Of a DNA stretch of 64,000 bases, positions 40,682-49,658 are shown piece by piece (position 1 is the stretch's first letter; every line of letters starts with the position of its first letter). A program made the translations under genes and the position numbers. The notes beneath the pieces were generated by a model that saw only the letters and a list, made by a program, of their open reading frames with translations, was not told where the DNA came from and searched no databases. This DNA is from Micromonospora polyrhachis (GTDB lineage: Bacteria > Actinomycetota > Actinomycetes > Mycobacteriales > Micromonosporaceae). Location of the stretch: the NCBI RefSeq assembly GCF_014203835.1, contig NZ_JACHJW010000001.1, forward strand, positions 5,778,501-5,842,500. The letters are read 5' to 3'.

Positions 40682-42286
40682 ATGATCACTGCCACCGGCC
40701 TGGAACTGCGCGCCGGAGCCCGGATCCTGCTGTCCGACACCACCCTGCGAGTCCAGCCGGGCGACCGGATCGGCCTGGTCGGGCGCAACGGCGCGGGCAA
40801 GACCACCACCCTGAAGGTGCTGGCCGGTGAAGGGCAGCCCTACGCCGGTCAGATCGACCGCCGGGGCGCGGTGGGCTATCTGCCGCAGGATCCACGCACC
40901 GGCGACCTCGATGTCACCGGTCGCGATCGGGTGCTCTCCGCGCGCGGCCTCGACGTGCTGATGGCCGAGATGAAGAAGATCGAAGAACAGCTCGCGGAGC
41001 GCACCGACGACAAGCTGGTCCGCCGATACGGGGCGCTCGAAGATCAGTTCGCCGCCCTCGGCGGGTACGCCGCAGAGGCCGAGGCCGCCCGGATCTGCGC
41101 CAACCTCGGATTGCCGGACCGGGCGCTCGCCCAGACCATCGGCACCCTCTCCGGCGGTCAGCGCCGCCGTATCGAGCTGGCCCGCATCCTGTTCCGCGAC
41201 GCTGGCGAGAACGGCGGCGGCATCCTGTTGCTCGACGAGCCGACCAACCACCTGGACGCCGACTCGATCACCTGGCTGCGCAGCTTCCTCGCCAACCACA
41301 AGGGCGGCCTGATTGTGATCAGCCACGACGGCTCGTTGCTGGAGTCGGTAGTCAACAAGGTCTGGTTCCTCGACGCCACCCGTTCCGAGGTAGACCTCTA
41401 CAACCTCGGCTGGAAGGCGTACCTGGAACAGCGGGAGACCGACGAGCGGCGGCGTCGCCGGGAACGGGCCAACGCCGAGAAGAAGGCCGGCGCACTGATG
41501 GCCCAGGCGGACAAGATGCGGGCCAAGGCGACCAAGACCGTCGCCGCGCAGAACATGGCCCGCCGGGCAGAGAAGCTGATCAGCGGGCTGGAGGAGGTGC
41601 GGGTTTCCGACCGGGTGGCGAAGGTGCGTTTCCCCAACCCCGCGCCCTGCGGTAAGACGCCGCTGACCGCCACCGGCCTCTCCAAGTCGTACGGCTCGTT
41701 GGAGATCTTCACCGACGTCAACGTGGCGGTCGACCGGGGCTCCCGTGTCGCGATCCTCGGCCTCAACGGTGCCGGCAAGACCACCCTGCTGCGTATGCTC
41801 GGCGGCCTGCTGGAGTCGGACACCGGTGAGGTCAAGCCGGGGCACGGGCTGCGGTTGGGCTACTACGCCCAGGAGCACGAGACACTCGACGTGGACCGTA
41901 GCGTGCTCGATCACATGCGGAGCGCGGCCTTCGAGCAGTCCGACACCGACCTACGCAAGATCCTCGGTGCGTTCCTCTTCTCCGGTGACGACGTGGACAA
42001 GCCGGCCGGGGTGCTCTCCGGCGGGGAGAAGACCCGGCTGGCCCTGGCTACCCTGGTCTGCTCGGGTGCCAATGTGCTGCTGCTCGACGAGCCCACCAAC
42101 AACCTCGACCCGGTCAGCCGGGAGCAGGTGCTCGACGCGATCGCCCGTTACCCCGGGGCCATCGTCCTGGTCACCCACGACCCGGGCGCGGTAATGGCGC
42201 TCAAGCCGGACCGGGCGATCCTGCTGCCCGACGGCGACGAGGACGCGTGGAGTGACGACCTGTTGGAGCTCGTCGAGTTGGCCTGA
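40682..42286 (+). CDS. ABC-F family ATPase (ribosome-associated, Rv1473-like)
   Basis: A 534-residue protein with two ABC domains and no membrane helices, so a ribosome-acting ABC-F protein rather than a transporter. Walker A motifs are GRNGAGKTTT and GLNGAGKTTL; signatures are LSGGQRRR and LSGGEKTR; a basic Arg-rich linker lies between. Some relatives protect ribosomes from macrolides or lincosamides, others regulate translation. ATG at 40682 starts the family-like MITATGLEL; GTG at 40637 is an in-frame alternative. The leader carries nested hairpins and a six-codon frame, as in antibiotic-inducible ABC-F genes. Confidence 0.9.
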   Translation: MITATGLELRAGARILLSDTTLRVQPGDRIGLVGRNGAGKTTTLKVLAGEGQPYAGQIDRRGAVGYLPQDPRTGDLDVTGRDRVLSARGLDVLMAEMKKIEEQLAERTDDKLVRRYGALEDQFAALGGYAAEAEAARICANLGLPDRALAQTIGTLSGGQRRRIELARILFRDAGENGGGILLLDEPTNHLDADSITWLRSFLANHKGGLIVISHDGSLLESVVNKVWFLDATRSEVDLYNLGWKAYLEQRETDERRRRRERANAEKKAGALMAQADKMRAKATKTVAAQNMARRAEKLISGLEEVRVSDRVAKVRFPNPAPCGKTPLTATGLSKSYGSLEIFTDVNVAVDRGSRVAILGLNGAGKTTLLRMLGGLLESDTGEVKPGHGLRLGYYAQEHETLDVDRSVLDHMRSAAFEQSDTDLRKILGAFLFSGDDVDKPAGVLSGGEKTRLALATLVCSGANVLLLDEPTNNLDPVSREQVLDAIARYPGAIVLVTHDPGAVMALKPDRAILLPDGDEDAWSDDLLELVELA

Positions 42287-42339
42287 TCCGGGCCGTTCCC
42301 ACTTCCGCCCCCGGTCTGGGCGCTGAGTACGCTGCCGAC

Positions 42340-42900
42340 ATGTCGGCGAACCCGCGAAGTGGCCTGCGACGTGACGCTACGGTCAATCGACAGCGTTTGC
42401 TGGAGGCCGCCCGTCATCTGTTCGCCGAGCGCGGGCCTGACGTGGCGCTCGAGGAGGTCGCTGCTGCCGCAGGAGTGAGCCGCACAACGCTGTATCGCAA
42501 CTTCGAGACGCGGGAACAGCTGGTGGCCACGGTGTACGAGAGCGCGGTCGAGCTGGTGGAGGCGCGGGCGAGGGAGCTCGCCGATCGGTCGACCGGTGTT
42601 GTCGAGCTCTTCGACTTCGTGCTCGACCTGCAGCGGGCGAATCGCAGCCTGGTGCGTGTGCTCGCCGGAGCGGACATCTCCTGGTTCGGAAGCCTGGCGG
42701 AACGGACGGTGACAGCGTTCGAGGTGGTGCTCGTGCGGGGGCGCGTCGGCGGGGTGGTGCACGCGGGCGTCGGGATGGCCGAGATCTTCCTGGCGTTGCA
42801 GATGGCAGAGGGTGCGATGGCTCAGAACGAGCGCGTAAGCCGCGAGCGCTGGGACGAACGCATTCGCGAGATGCTCCATCGGGCGCTCTTCGTGGCCTGA
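42340..42900 (+). CDS. TetR-family transcription regulator
   Basis: A 186-residue TetR protein. The N-terminal helix-turn-helix EEVAAAAGVSRTTLYRNFET lies at about residues 40-60, and the C-terminal ligand domain is unassigned. TACGCT (42328-42333) sits six bases before the ATG, so a leaderless start is possible. It lies 160 bases before an alcohol dehydrogenase gene on the same strand, and the gap contains a perfect palindrome over the predicted -10, making it the likely regulator of that gene. Confidence 0.9.
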   Translation: MSANPRSGLRRDATVNRQRLLEAARHLFAERGPDVALEEVAAAAGVSRTTLYRNFETREQLVATVYESAVELVEARARELADRSTGVVELFDFVLDLQRANRSLVRVLAGADISWFGSLAERTVTAFEVVLVRGRVGGVVHAGVGMAEIFLALQMAEGAMAQNERVSRERWDERIREMLHRALFVA

Positions 42901-42919
42901 GGCGATCCACCGCACGATC

Positions 42920-42957
42920 TTGTTGCACCCGTACGGCTAAGCGTACACTTGTGTACG
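42920..42957 (+). promoter_or_regulatory. Promoter with operator palindrome for the alcohol dehydrogenase gene
   Basis: TTGTTG (42920-42925), an 18-base spacer and TACACT (42944-42949) form a promoter. CGTACAC-TT-GTGTACG (42942-42957) is a perfect dyad covering the -10, well placed as a TetR operator. Confidence 0.55.
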
Positions 42958-43059
42958 GATATTCGCGTCGCTGTGCGCATGCCGGATCGCAGATCGGGCA
43001 CGTCTCGGTGCTGTCGCGTGTGGGCTGTCATCGGGACCATCATCGGAAGGAGACCGCGC

Positions 43060-43995
43060 ATGAGAGCTTGGCAGTTCGAGGGGACGGGCAAACCGATCGC
43101 CCTTAACGAGGTGCCGGATCCGCAGCCGGGTCCCGGCGAGGTGATCATCGACGTGAAGGCTGCCGGGCTCTGTCACAGCGATCTCATGTACATGGAGATC
43201 GGCGAGGCCACGATGCCGTTCCTGCCCATGACGCAGGGGCATGAGAACGCGGGTGTGATCAGCGCGCTCGGTGCGGGGGTCGAGGGCTGGAAGGTCGGCG
43301 ACGTTGTGGGTGTCTGTTCCTCCGGTGTCCGGCCGCCGCTGGGCATGTTCACGCACGGTGGCTTCGCCGGCAAGCTGGTCGCCAACGCGCCGGACCTCGC
43401 CCGCGTCCCCGCGGGACTGGACCTTTCCCTGGCCGCCCTGGCGACCGATGCGGGCATGACGTCCTACCACGCGATCATCAAGGCCGGCGGGGCGACGGCC
43501 GGAATGAAGGTCGGCGTCATCGGCTACGGCGGCCTGGGTCAGATCGGTACCCGCGCCGCTGTCCTCACGGGTGCCGAAGTGCACGTCGCCGAGATGAAGG
43601 AGGAGGTCTGGGGGCTCGCCACGGCCGCGGGCGCCGCATCGGTCGTCCGTGACGCGGCCGAGTGGTCCGGTCAGGACTTCGATCTCGTCGTCGACTACGC
43701 CGGGTTCGACACGACGCAGAAGGCGATCGACGCCGTGAAGCGTGGCGGCGAGGTGGTACAGGTCGGTCTGGGCCGACCGACGTTCACGATCGCGACCGCC
43801 TCGATCCTCGGCAAGCGCATCGTCGGGTCGCTCGGGGGCACGGTGCAGGACATCGAGGAGGTCTTCGACCTGTTGCTCAGGAGGGAGATCGAGCCCGCCT
43901 ACACCGAGATCGCTTTTGAGGAGATCGGGGCAAGCCTCGAACGGCTCCGCAACAACGAGGTCACGGGCCGGCTCGTCGCCCGGTTCGGCGATTGA
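43060..43995 (+). CDS. Zinc-type alcohol dehydrogenase, short form
   Basis: A 311-residue medium-chain dehydrogenase. Catalytic zinc ligands are in LCHSDLMYMEIG and TQGHENAG, and the NAD(P) motif is VIGYGGLGQIG. The four-cysteine structural zinc lobe seems to be missing, which explains the short length. ATG at 43060 was chosen because AAGGAG lies just upstream. The substrate is unknown; the TetR neighbour and its palindrome suggest induction by a small molecule. A U-rich terminator follows. Confidence 0.88.
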   Translation: MRAWQFEGTGKPIALNEVPDPQPGPGEVIIDVKAAGLCHSDLMYMEIGEATMPFLPMTQGHENAGVISALGAGVEGWKVGDVVGVCSSGVRPPLGMFTHGGFAGKLVANAPDLARVPAGLDLSLAALATDAGMTSYHAIIKAGGATAGMKVGVIGYGGLGQIGTRAAVLTGAEVHVAEMKEEVWGLATAAGAASVVRDAAEWSGQDFDLVVDYAGFDTTQKAIDAVKRGGEVVQVGLGRPTFTIATASILGKRIVGSLGGTVQDIEEVFDLLLRREIEPAYTEIAFEEIGASLERLRNNEVTGRLVARFGD

Positions 43996-44049
43996 GCTTC
44001 ACAGCCACGACTTTGCCGGGGCACTGGTTCCCCGCTGCTGATGTCGGTC

Positions 44050-44100
44050 AGCGGTCTCCCGAAAATCCTTCGGTACGGATTCCCGGGAGACCGCTTTTCT
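44050..44100 (+). terminator. Intrinsic terminator after alcohol dehydrogenase
   Basis: AGCGGTCTCCCG (44050-44061) pairs perfectly with CGGGAGACCGCT (44084-44095), with a further inner stem AATCC/GGATT. TTTTCTT follows, giving a classic U-tract. Confidence 0.9.
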
Positions 44101-44248
44101 TCACCATCGGCGTAATCACGCTATCGGGAAACTGACACTGCTGTGCGTGTCGGTTGGCGAAGAGTTGATATCTAGCGCATGATCGTTCGAGGCGGTCTAA
44201 TAGGTGGGACCGTATCGAACCGCACAGTCTGGGACGTGAGGAATCAAC

Positions 44249-44476
44249 ATGGCAGCCACCGGCACAGCCACCAGCACTGAGAAGGGTCGCCGGATCGTCG
44301 GAGCCGAGCGCCAGACGCTCGCCAAGGACCTGGTCAAGCGGTACACCTCCGGCGAGAGCATCCGCGCCCTGGCGGCCTCGACGGGCCGTTCCTACGGGTT
44401 CATCCACCGGGTGCTCACCGAGTCCGGCGTACAGCTGCGCCAGCGCGGCGGCGCTCGCCGTCGCAAGAAGGCGTGA
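44249..44476 (+). CDS. Small basic helix-turn-helix protein
   Basis: A 75-residue DNA-binding protein. The helix-turn-helix is in SIRALAASTGRSYGFIHRVL (about residues 37-56), and the tail is strongly basic (RGGARRRKKA). The family is widespread in actinobacteria, with a likely nucleoid or regulatory role that is not established. GAGGA lies seven bases before the ATG. The 150 bases upstream are comparatively AT-rich and should hold its promoter. Confidence 0.85.
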   Translation: MAATGTATSTEKGRRIVGAERQTLAKDLVKRYTSGESIRALAASTGRSYGFIHRVLTESGVQLRQRGGARRRKKA

Positions 44477-44522
44477 CCCGCTCAACGAACTGGTCCGCCC
44501 CCGCTCGTCGAAGGCTCGATCA

Positions 44523-45287
44523 GTGACCGAAGACGTCGGAGTGCGGCTGGAATGCGAAGGGCCGGTAGCGACCGTCACGTTGTGCCGGCCCGACGTGCTC
44601 AATGCGCAGACTCCCGCAATGTGGCGGGCACTGCGGCGGTTTTCCCGCGATCTTCCCGGTAGCATCCGGGTCGTCGTCGTGCGCGGAGAGGGCCGGGCCT
44701 TCTCTGCCGGCCTCGACCTCTCGGTCGCCCAGGGTACGGGTGCCGACTCGTTCGCCGAGTTGGTCACCCTGTCACCCGAGCAGTGCGCGGATCGTATCGC
44801 CGAGTTCCAGACCGCGTTCACCTGGCTGCACCGACCGGACATCATCTCGGTGGCGGCGGTGCAGGGGCATGCGATCGGGGCAGGTTTCCAGTTGGCGCTC
44901 GCCTGTGACCTGCGGGTGCTGGCCGACGACGCGAAGTTCTCGATGGCCGAGGTGACCCTGGGCCTGGTGCCTGACCTGGCCGGGACGGGGCGACTGGTCG
45001 ACCTGGTCGGCTACGCCCGGGCGCTGGAGATCTGTGTGACCGGCCGTCGTCTGGACGCCACCGAGGCGCACCGGCTGGGGCTGGCGACGGTGGTCGTACC
45101 CGGTGCCGAGCTGTCCGGGGCGGTGCGTGACCTGAGCTCGGCGATCCTGGCCGGCAACCGGGACGCGGTGGTCGAGATCAAGGCGCTCCTCGCCGGTGCC
45201 GCCAACCGCTCGCCGGCCGAGCAGCAACGGGCAGAGCGAGAGGCGCAGGCCCGACGGCTGCGTGATCTGGCCGGTATCGGAGAATGA
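44523..45287 (+). CDS. Enoyl-CoA hydratase/isomerase family protein
   Basis: A 254-residue crotonase-fold protein. The oxyanion-hole segments EGRAFSAGLDLS and QGHAIGAGFQLALACDL and the helix MAEVTLGLVPDLAGT are present. Of the two catalytic glutamates of classical hydratases, the first is Gln here (GAGFQL) while the second is kept (AEVTLG). It may therefore be an isomerase or another crotonase-family activity rather than a true hydratase. The start is GTG at 44523, 46 bases after the small HTH gene. Confidence 0.88.
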   Translation: MTEDVGVRLECEGPVATVTLCRPDVLNAQTPAMWRALRRFSRDLPGSIRVVVVRGEGRAFSAGLDLSVAQGTGADSFAELVTLSPEQCADRIAEFQTAFTWLHRPDIISVAAVQGHAIGAGFQLALACDLRVLADDAKFSMAEVTLGLVPDLAGTGRLVDLVGYARALEICVTGRRLDATEAHRLGLATVVVPGAELSGAVRDLSSAILAGNRDAVVEIKALLAGAANRSPAEQQRAEREAQARRLRDLAGIGE

Positions 45288-45536
45288 CCGTCATGTTTCG
45301 CTTGGTGTGAGGCGACCGTCCCTTCGATTGCGTGCCGCAGTGGGTGGCTGATCCGTCGTCCGGGCGCGATGTCCGATTCGAGCCTGCGCGGACAATCGGA
45401 TTCGTAAGGACCGACTGGGAAGAAACCGGTTACCAGTGAGGTTGTCGTAGTCGTCGAGGAGACTGACTCGACGAGGTGTGGGCGGGCCGTTGTAGCCGAG
45501 CCGGCACCGGTGACAGCGATGACACGGAGGTGACGG

Positions 45537-47504
45537 GTGTCCCATCCGATGGGCGGCGGTGGCAGCATGGGCGGCTGGCACATGCTGCGTTCGATGCGTA
45601 GCCACGACGAGGTAACGACGCACCGGTTGACCCGGGGCACAAGTCGGCGCATCGTCGCATTTGCCGGGCCCTACCGGCGGGACATCGCCGTCTTCCTGGT
45701 CACGGTGATCCTCGCCGCCGGCATCGGTGTCGCCACCCCGGTCCTCGCCGGTGACGTCATCAACACCATCAGCCGGGGCGGCCCGCAGGCCGGCAGCATC
45801 ATCGTGCGGCTGGCGCTGTTCATTGCCGGGCTCGCCGTCATCGACGCCCTGCTCTCCCTCGCCCAGCGGTGGTACTCGGCCCGGATCGGGGAGGGGATCA
45901 TCCTCGACCTGCGTACCCGGGTCTACGACCACGTGCAGCGCATGCCGTTGCAGTTCTTCTCCCGTACCCAGACCGGGGCGCTGGTCAGCCGACTCAACAA
46001 CGACGTGATGGGGGCGCAGCGCGCCTTCACCTCCACGCTCTCCGGTGTGGTCAGCAACATCATCCAACTGGTGCTCACCGCGGCCGTCATGTTCACCCTG
46101 TCGTGGCAGATCACCGCGCTGTCGCTGGTACTGCTGCCGATCTTCATCATTCCGGCCCGCCGGGTCGGCCGCCGGCTCGCCGAGATCACCAAGGAGTCGT
46201 ACGACCTCGACGCCAAGATGAACGCCACCATGACCGAGCGCTTCGGCGTGGCCGGTGCGCTACTGGTCAAGCTCTTCGGACGGCCCGACGTCGAGGCGCG
46301 GCGGTTCGCCCAACGGGCCGAACGGGTTCGGGACATCGGCATCCAGTCGGCGATGTACTCGCGTACCTTCTTCGTGGCGATGCTGCTGGTGGCCTCGCTG
46401 GCCCAGGCGCTCACCTACGGCCTGGGCGGCTGGCTCGCGGTCAACGGCAACGTCAGCGCCGGCACCGTGGTCACACTCGCCCTCCTGCTCACCCGGCTCT
46501 ACGGCCCGCTGACCGCCCTGTCCAACGTCCGGGTGGACGTGATGAGCGCGCTGGTCAGCTTCGACCGGGTCTTCGAGGTGCTCGACCTGAACCCGACCAT
46601 CGCCGAGAAGCCCGACGCGGTGGCCATCCCCCGCAGCGCCGGGCGGCTGGAGTTCCGTGACGTCCGGTTCCGCTATCCCACCGCCGACGAGGTGTCACTC
46701 GCCTCCTTGGAGGACGTGGCGACGTTGGATCGTACGATCACCGAGCCGGTGTTGCGTGGCGTCTCGTTCACCGTCGAGCCGGGGCAGATGGTGGCCCTGG
46801 TCGGACCCTCCGGGGCCGGCAAGTCGACCACCTCGATGCTGGTCTCCCGGGTCTACGACGTGACCGAGGGCGAGGTACGCGTCGGCGGGGTGGATGTCCG
46901 CGACGCGACCCTGGAGTCGCTTCGCGACGAGATCGGTGTGGTGACCCAGGATTCGCACCTGTTCCACGAGACCATCGCCGAGAACCTCCGGTACGCCAAG
47001 CCCGACGCCACCGACGAGGAACTGTGGATTGCGCTGCGCGGTGCGCAGGTCGAGGAACTGGTTCGGGACCTGCCCGACGGACTCGACACCATGGTCGGCG
47101 AGCGCGGCTACCGGTTCTCCGGTGGCGAGAAGCAGCGCATCGCGATCGCCCGACTGCTGCTCAAGGCCCCGTCGATCGTCATCCTCGACGAGGCGACCGC
47201 GCATCTCGACTCCGAGTCCGAGGCGGCCGTGCAGCGGGCGCTGGCGGTGGCCCTGAACGGCCGTACCGCCCTGGTCATCGCACACCGGCTCTCCACCGTC
47301 CGGGAAGCCGACCAGATCCTGGTACTCGACCGGGGGCGGATCGTGGAACGCGGCCGGCACGAGGAACTGGTCGCCCAGAACGGCCTCTACGCCGAGCTCT
47401 ACCGGACGCAGTTCGCGGTCGCCGACTCGCCCGCCCCACACGTCGACAGCGTCGGGCCGGATCCGATGATCACCGTACCGCTACGCGACTACGACCGGCC
47501 CTGA
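45537..47504 (+). CDS. ABC exporter half-transporter (TMD-NBD)
   Basis: A 655-residue type IV ABC exporter. Six membrane helices span about residues 45-330; the nucleotide domain has Walker A GPSGAGKST, signature FSGGEKQR and Walker B IVILDEATAHLDSE. The N-terminus is Gly/Met/His-rich (MGGGGSMGGWHM), a little unusual. It is probably a homodimer exporting a lipid, drug or peptide; the substrate is unknown. GTG at 45537 is preceded by GGAGG. Confidence 0.93.
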   Translation: MSHPMGGGGSMGGWHMLRSMRSHDEVTTHRLTRGTSRRIVAFAGPYRRDIAVFLVTVILAAGIGVATPVLAGDVINTISRGGPQAGSIIVRLALFIAGLAVIDALLSLAQRWYSARIGEGIILDLRTRVYDHVQRMPLQFFSRTQTGALVSRLNNDVMGAQRAFTSTLSGVVSNIIQLVLTAAVMFTLSWQITALSLVLLPIFIIPARRVGRRLAEITKESYDLDAKMNATMTERFGVAGALLVKLFGRPDVEARRFAQRAERVRDIGIQSAMYSRTFFVAMLLVASLAQALTYGLGGWLAVNGNVSAGTVVTLALLLTRLYGPLTALSNVRVDVMSALVSFDRVFEVLDLNPTIAEKPDAVAIPRSAGRLEFRDVRFRYPTADEVSLASLEDVATLDRTITEPVLRGVSFTVEPGQMVALVGPSGAGKSTTSMLVSRVYDVTEGEVRVGGVDVRDATLESLRDEIGVVTQDSHLFHETIAENLRYAKPDATDEELWIALRGAQVEELVRDLPDGLDTMVGERGYRFSGGEKQRIAIARLLLKAPSIVILDEATAHLDSESEAAVQRALAVALNGRTALVIAHRLSTVREADQILVLDRGRIVERGRHEELVAQNGLYAELYRTQFAVADSPAPHVDSVGPDPMITVPLRDYDRP

Positions 47505-47575
47505 CCGGGCCGGAAGACGGCATCGCCAACACGTCGGCGGCTCACCCGGCCTCCCTCATTCAGTTGCGCGGCGGC

Positions 47576-48337
47576 TCACAGGCTGCGTAGTGCGCCGCCG
47601 TCGACCGGGATGGTCACCCCGGTCAGGTAGCCAGCGGCGGGAGAGAGAGCGAAGGCGGCGACCCGGCCGAACTCGGCGGGCTCGCCCAACCGGCGCAACG
47701 GAATGGCCAGCTCCACCTCGGCCTGTGCCCGCGCCGGATCGCCGGTCGCAGCGAAGAGTTCCCGATTCCGGTCGGTCATGATCCGCCCCGGCAGCAGCCC
47801 GAAGACCCGTACGCCCCGAGGACCGTACTCGTCGGCCATGTCCTTGGCCACGCCGGCCAGGCCGGGACGCAGACCGTTGGAGATACCGAGACCGGCGATC
47901 GGGCTACGTACCGATGTGGACAGCACGAGACCAATGGCACCCCCGTCGGGGAGTTCCGCCGCGACCGTACGGGCGGTGCGGACCGTGCCGAGGAAGACCG
48001 TCTCGAAGGAGTCACGCCACTGCGCGTCGGTCGCTGTGGCGGCGGTGCCCGGCGGGGGACCGCCCACCGAGACGAGTGCCCCGTCCAGCCGGCCGAAGTG
48101 CTCACGTGCCGCCTCGACCAGTCGTCCGGGTGCGGCCGGGTCGGCCAGGTCGGCGGCCACCCCGACCGCCTGCCGTGGGTTGCCGAGCCGCTCGACCGCC
48201 GCCGCCACCCGATCGCCGTCGCGGGCGGAGAGCACCACCCGTGCTCCGTCGGCCACCAGGCACTCGGCGGTGGCGTAACCGAGGCCCCGGGAGGCTCCGG
48301 TCAGCACGTACACCCGGTCTGCGAGTCCGAGATCCAT
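47576..48337 (-). CDS. SDR-family oxidoreductase with altered active site
   Basis: A 253-residue short-chain dehydrogenase fold. The cofactor motif TGASRGLGYA is near residue 13. The usual Tyr-x3-Lys catalytic pair is not seen: the corresponding stretch reads GLGISNGLRPGLAG, so the typical tyrosine and lysine are replaced. It may bind NAD(P) without classical catalysis. ATG at 48337 was chosen because AGGA lies seven bases upstream. It is the last gene after the DUF692 operon, 32 bases downstream of the partner gene. Confidence 0.88.
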   Translation of the reverse strand: MDLGLADRVYVLTGASRGLGYATAECLVADGARVVLSARDGDRVAAAVERLGNPRQAVGVAADLADPAAPGRLVEAAREHFGRLDGALVSVGGPPPGTAATATDAQWRDSFETVFLGTVRTARTVAAELPDGGAIGLVLSTSVRSPIAGLGISNGLRPGLAGVAKDMADEYGPRGVRVFGLLPGRIMTDRNRELFAATGDPARAQAEVELAIPLRRLGEPAEFGRVAAFALSPAAGYLTGVTIPVDGGALRSL

Positions 48338-48369
48338 GCGTCGATCCTGCCGTATCGGCGGGGCGGTCG

Positions 48370-48840
48370 CTAACCGCGCTGCCACCTGCGCAGGATCCGG
48401 ATCCGGCCGGCGAACTGCACCACCACGCCGTCGGCGACCCGTCGTACGGCGGGTAGTCGGCGTGGGCGCGGTGCGGTGCGGCCGTCGTAGCGCCAGGCCG
48501 CCTCGCGGATGGCGAACTCCTCGGTGGCCGGTACGGGTAGGGGGCCCTCGGCCGTCAGGCTGCGGGCCAGGTCCCAGCCATCCCGGAGCGATCCCTGGGT
48601 CGGACGGGTGGCGGCCCACCGGGTGAAGGTGGGCAGCCACCGGTCGGCGAGCCCCGCCGCCAACAGCGGCCAGTGCCGGGCGACGTCACCGGCGCGCTTA
48701 CGCAGCAACGCCTCCCGGGCTACGCCGATGAGCCGGGGGTCGAAGCCGGACGGCACCGCCGCGCCGGAGACCAGCGTCGCGACCAGTTCCGCCTGTCGGC
48801 TGGCGAGGTCGGCGCGGGAAGTGTCGACCGACCCGGTCAC
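48370..48840 (-). CDS. Putative partner protein of the DUF692 enzyme
   Basis: A 156-residue protein that I cannot place in a named family with certainty. It has an N-terminal helical segment SRADLASRQAELVATLVSG, then PSGFDPRLIGVAREALLRKR, and a basic C-terminus. DUF692 enzymes are usually paired with a small helical partner (MbnC, ChrI, TglI or DUF2063-type) that presents the substrate, and this protein is in that position. GTG at 48840 overlaps the DUF692 stop as GTGA, so stoichiometric co-translation is likely. Confidence 0.75.
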   Translation of the reverse strand: MTGSVDTSRADLASRQAELVATLVSGAAVPSGFDPRLIGVAREALLRKRAGDVARHWPLLAAGLADRWLPTFTRWAATRPTQGSLRDGWDLARSLTAEGPLPVPATEEFAIREAAWRYDGRTAPRPRRLPAVRRVADGVVVQFAGRIRILRRWQRG

Positions 48841-49658
48841 GTGATCACCGGGTAGCCGGAGGCGGCACTGATGGCGTCGAGCTCGCGGCGCAACAGCTCC
48901 GCCGGCGGGTAGCGCCCGTCGCGTTCCAGCAACAGCGCCGGGGGACGGTGTCGGGCGCACAACTCGCCGATGAGGTCGAGCACCGGTGCCGGGACCGGGT
49001 CGGTATGCGTGTCGTGGTAGATGCCGTCGTGTTCGCTGCCACCCGCGACGTGCGTGTAGGCGATCCGTTCCAACGGCAGCCGGTCGAGCAGGGCGACCGG
49101 ATCGGTGCCTCGGTTGTGGGCGTTGGCGTAGATGTTGGCGATGTCCAGCAGCAGCCAGGCGTCGGTCCGGTCGAGGATCTCGGTGATGAAGGCCGCCTCG
49201 TCCAGTTCGTCGTCGGGCCAGTCGAAGATGGCTGCGATCGGTTCGAGCGCGATCGGCACCGGCAACTCGGCCTGGGTCCGGCGTACGTTGGCGACCATCG
49301 CGTCCACCGCATCCCGGGTCCGGGGCAGTGGTAGCAGGTGACCGGCCTCGACCCCGCCGGCTCGGACGAACGCGATGTGCTCGCTGACCAGCGGTGCGGA
49401 GAGCGACTCGGCGACCCGGGCGAGGTGGGTGACCCGGGCTGCTTCGACCGGTTCCGCGCCGCCGAGGGAGAGCCGCACCCCGTGCGGTACGACGGTGACA
49501 CCGCGTTCGCGTAGTGCGGTCAACATCTCCGGTGGCGACGGGTTGGCGGTGATCGACTCGGCGACCACCTCCACGAATCGCAGTCCGGGTAGGTCGGCGA
49601 CAATGCCGGCGATGTCGGGCCGCCAGCCGATGCCCACACCGAGTTGGGGCAAGCTCAT
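48837..49658 (-). CDS. DUF692 family multinuclear iron enzyme (MbnB/TglH/BufB class)
   Basis: A 273-residue TIM-barrel protein of the DUF692 family. Conserved metal-site stretches include VVAESITAN, VVPHGVRLSLGG, SEHIAFV, LDIANIYANAHNRG and THVAGGSEHDGIYHDTH. Characterised members modify cysteines in ribosomally made peptides (oxazolone/thioamide in methanobactin, carbon removal in 3-thiaglutamate, bufferin thiooxazole). ATG at 49658 overlaps the stop of the upstream Cys-tailed membrane protein as ATGA. The likely substrates are the Gly/Cys tails of the two upstream proteins; that is inference. Confidence 0.9.
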   Translation of the reverse strand: MSLPQLGVGIGWRPDIAGIVADLPGLRFVEVVAESITANPSPPEMLTALRERGVTVVPHGVRLSLGGAEPVEAARVTHLARVAESLSAPLVSEHIAFVRAGGVEAGHLLPLPRTRDAVDAMVANVRRTQAELPVPIALEPIAAIFDWPDDELDEAAFITEILDRTDAWLLLDIANIYANAHNRGTDPVALLDRLPLERIAYTHVAGGSEHDGIYHDTHTDPVPAPVLDLIGELCARHRPPALLLERDGRYPPAELLRRELDAISAASGYPVIT

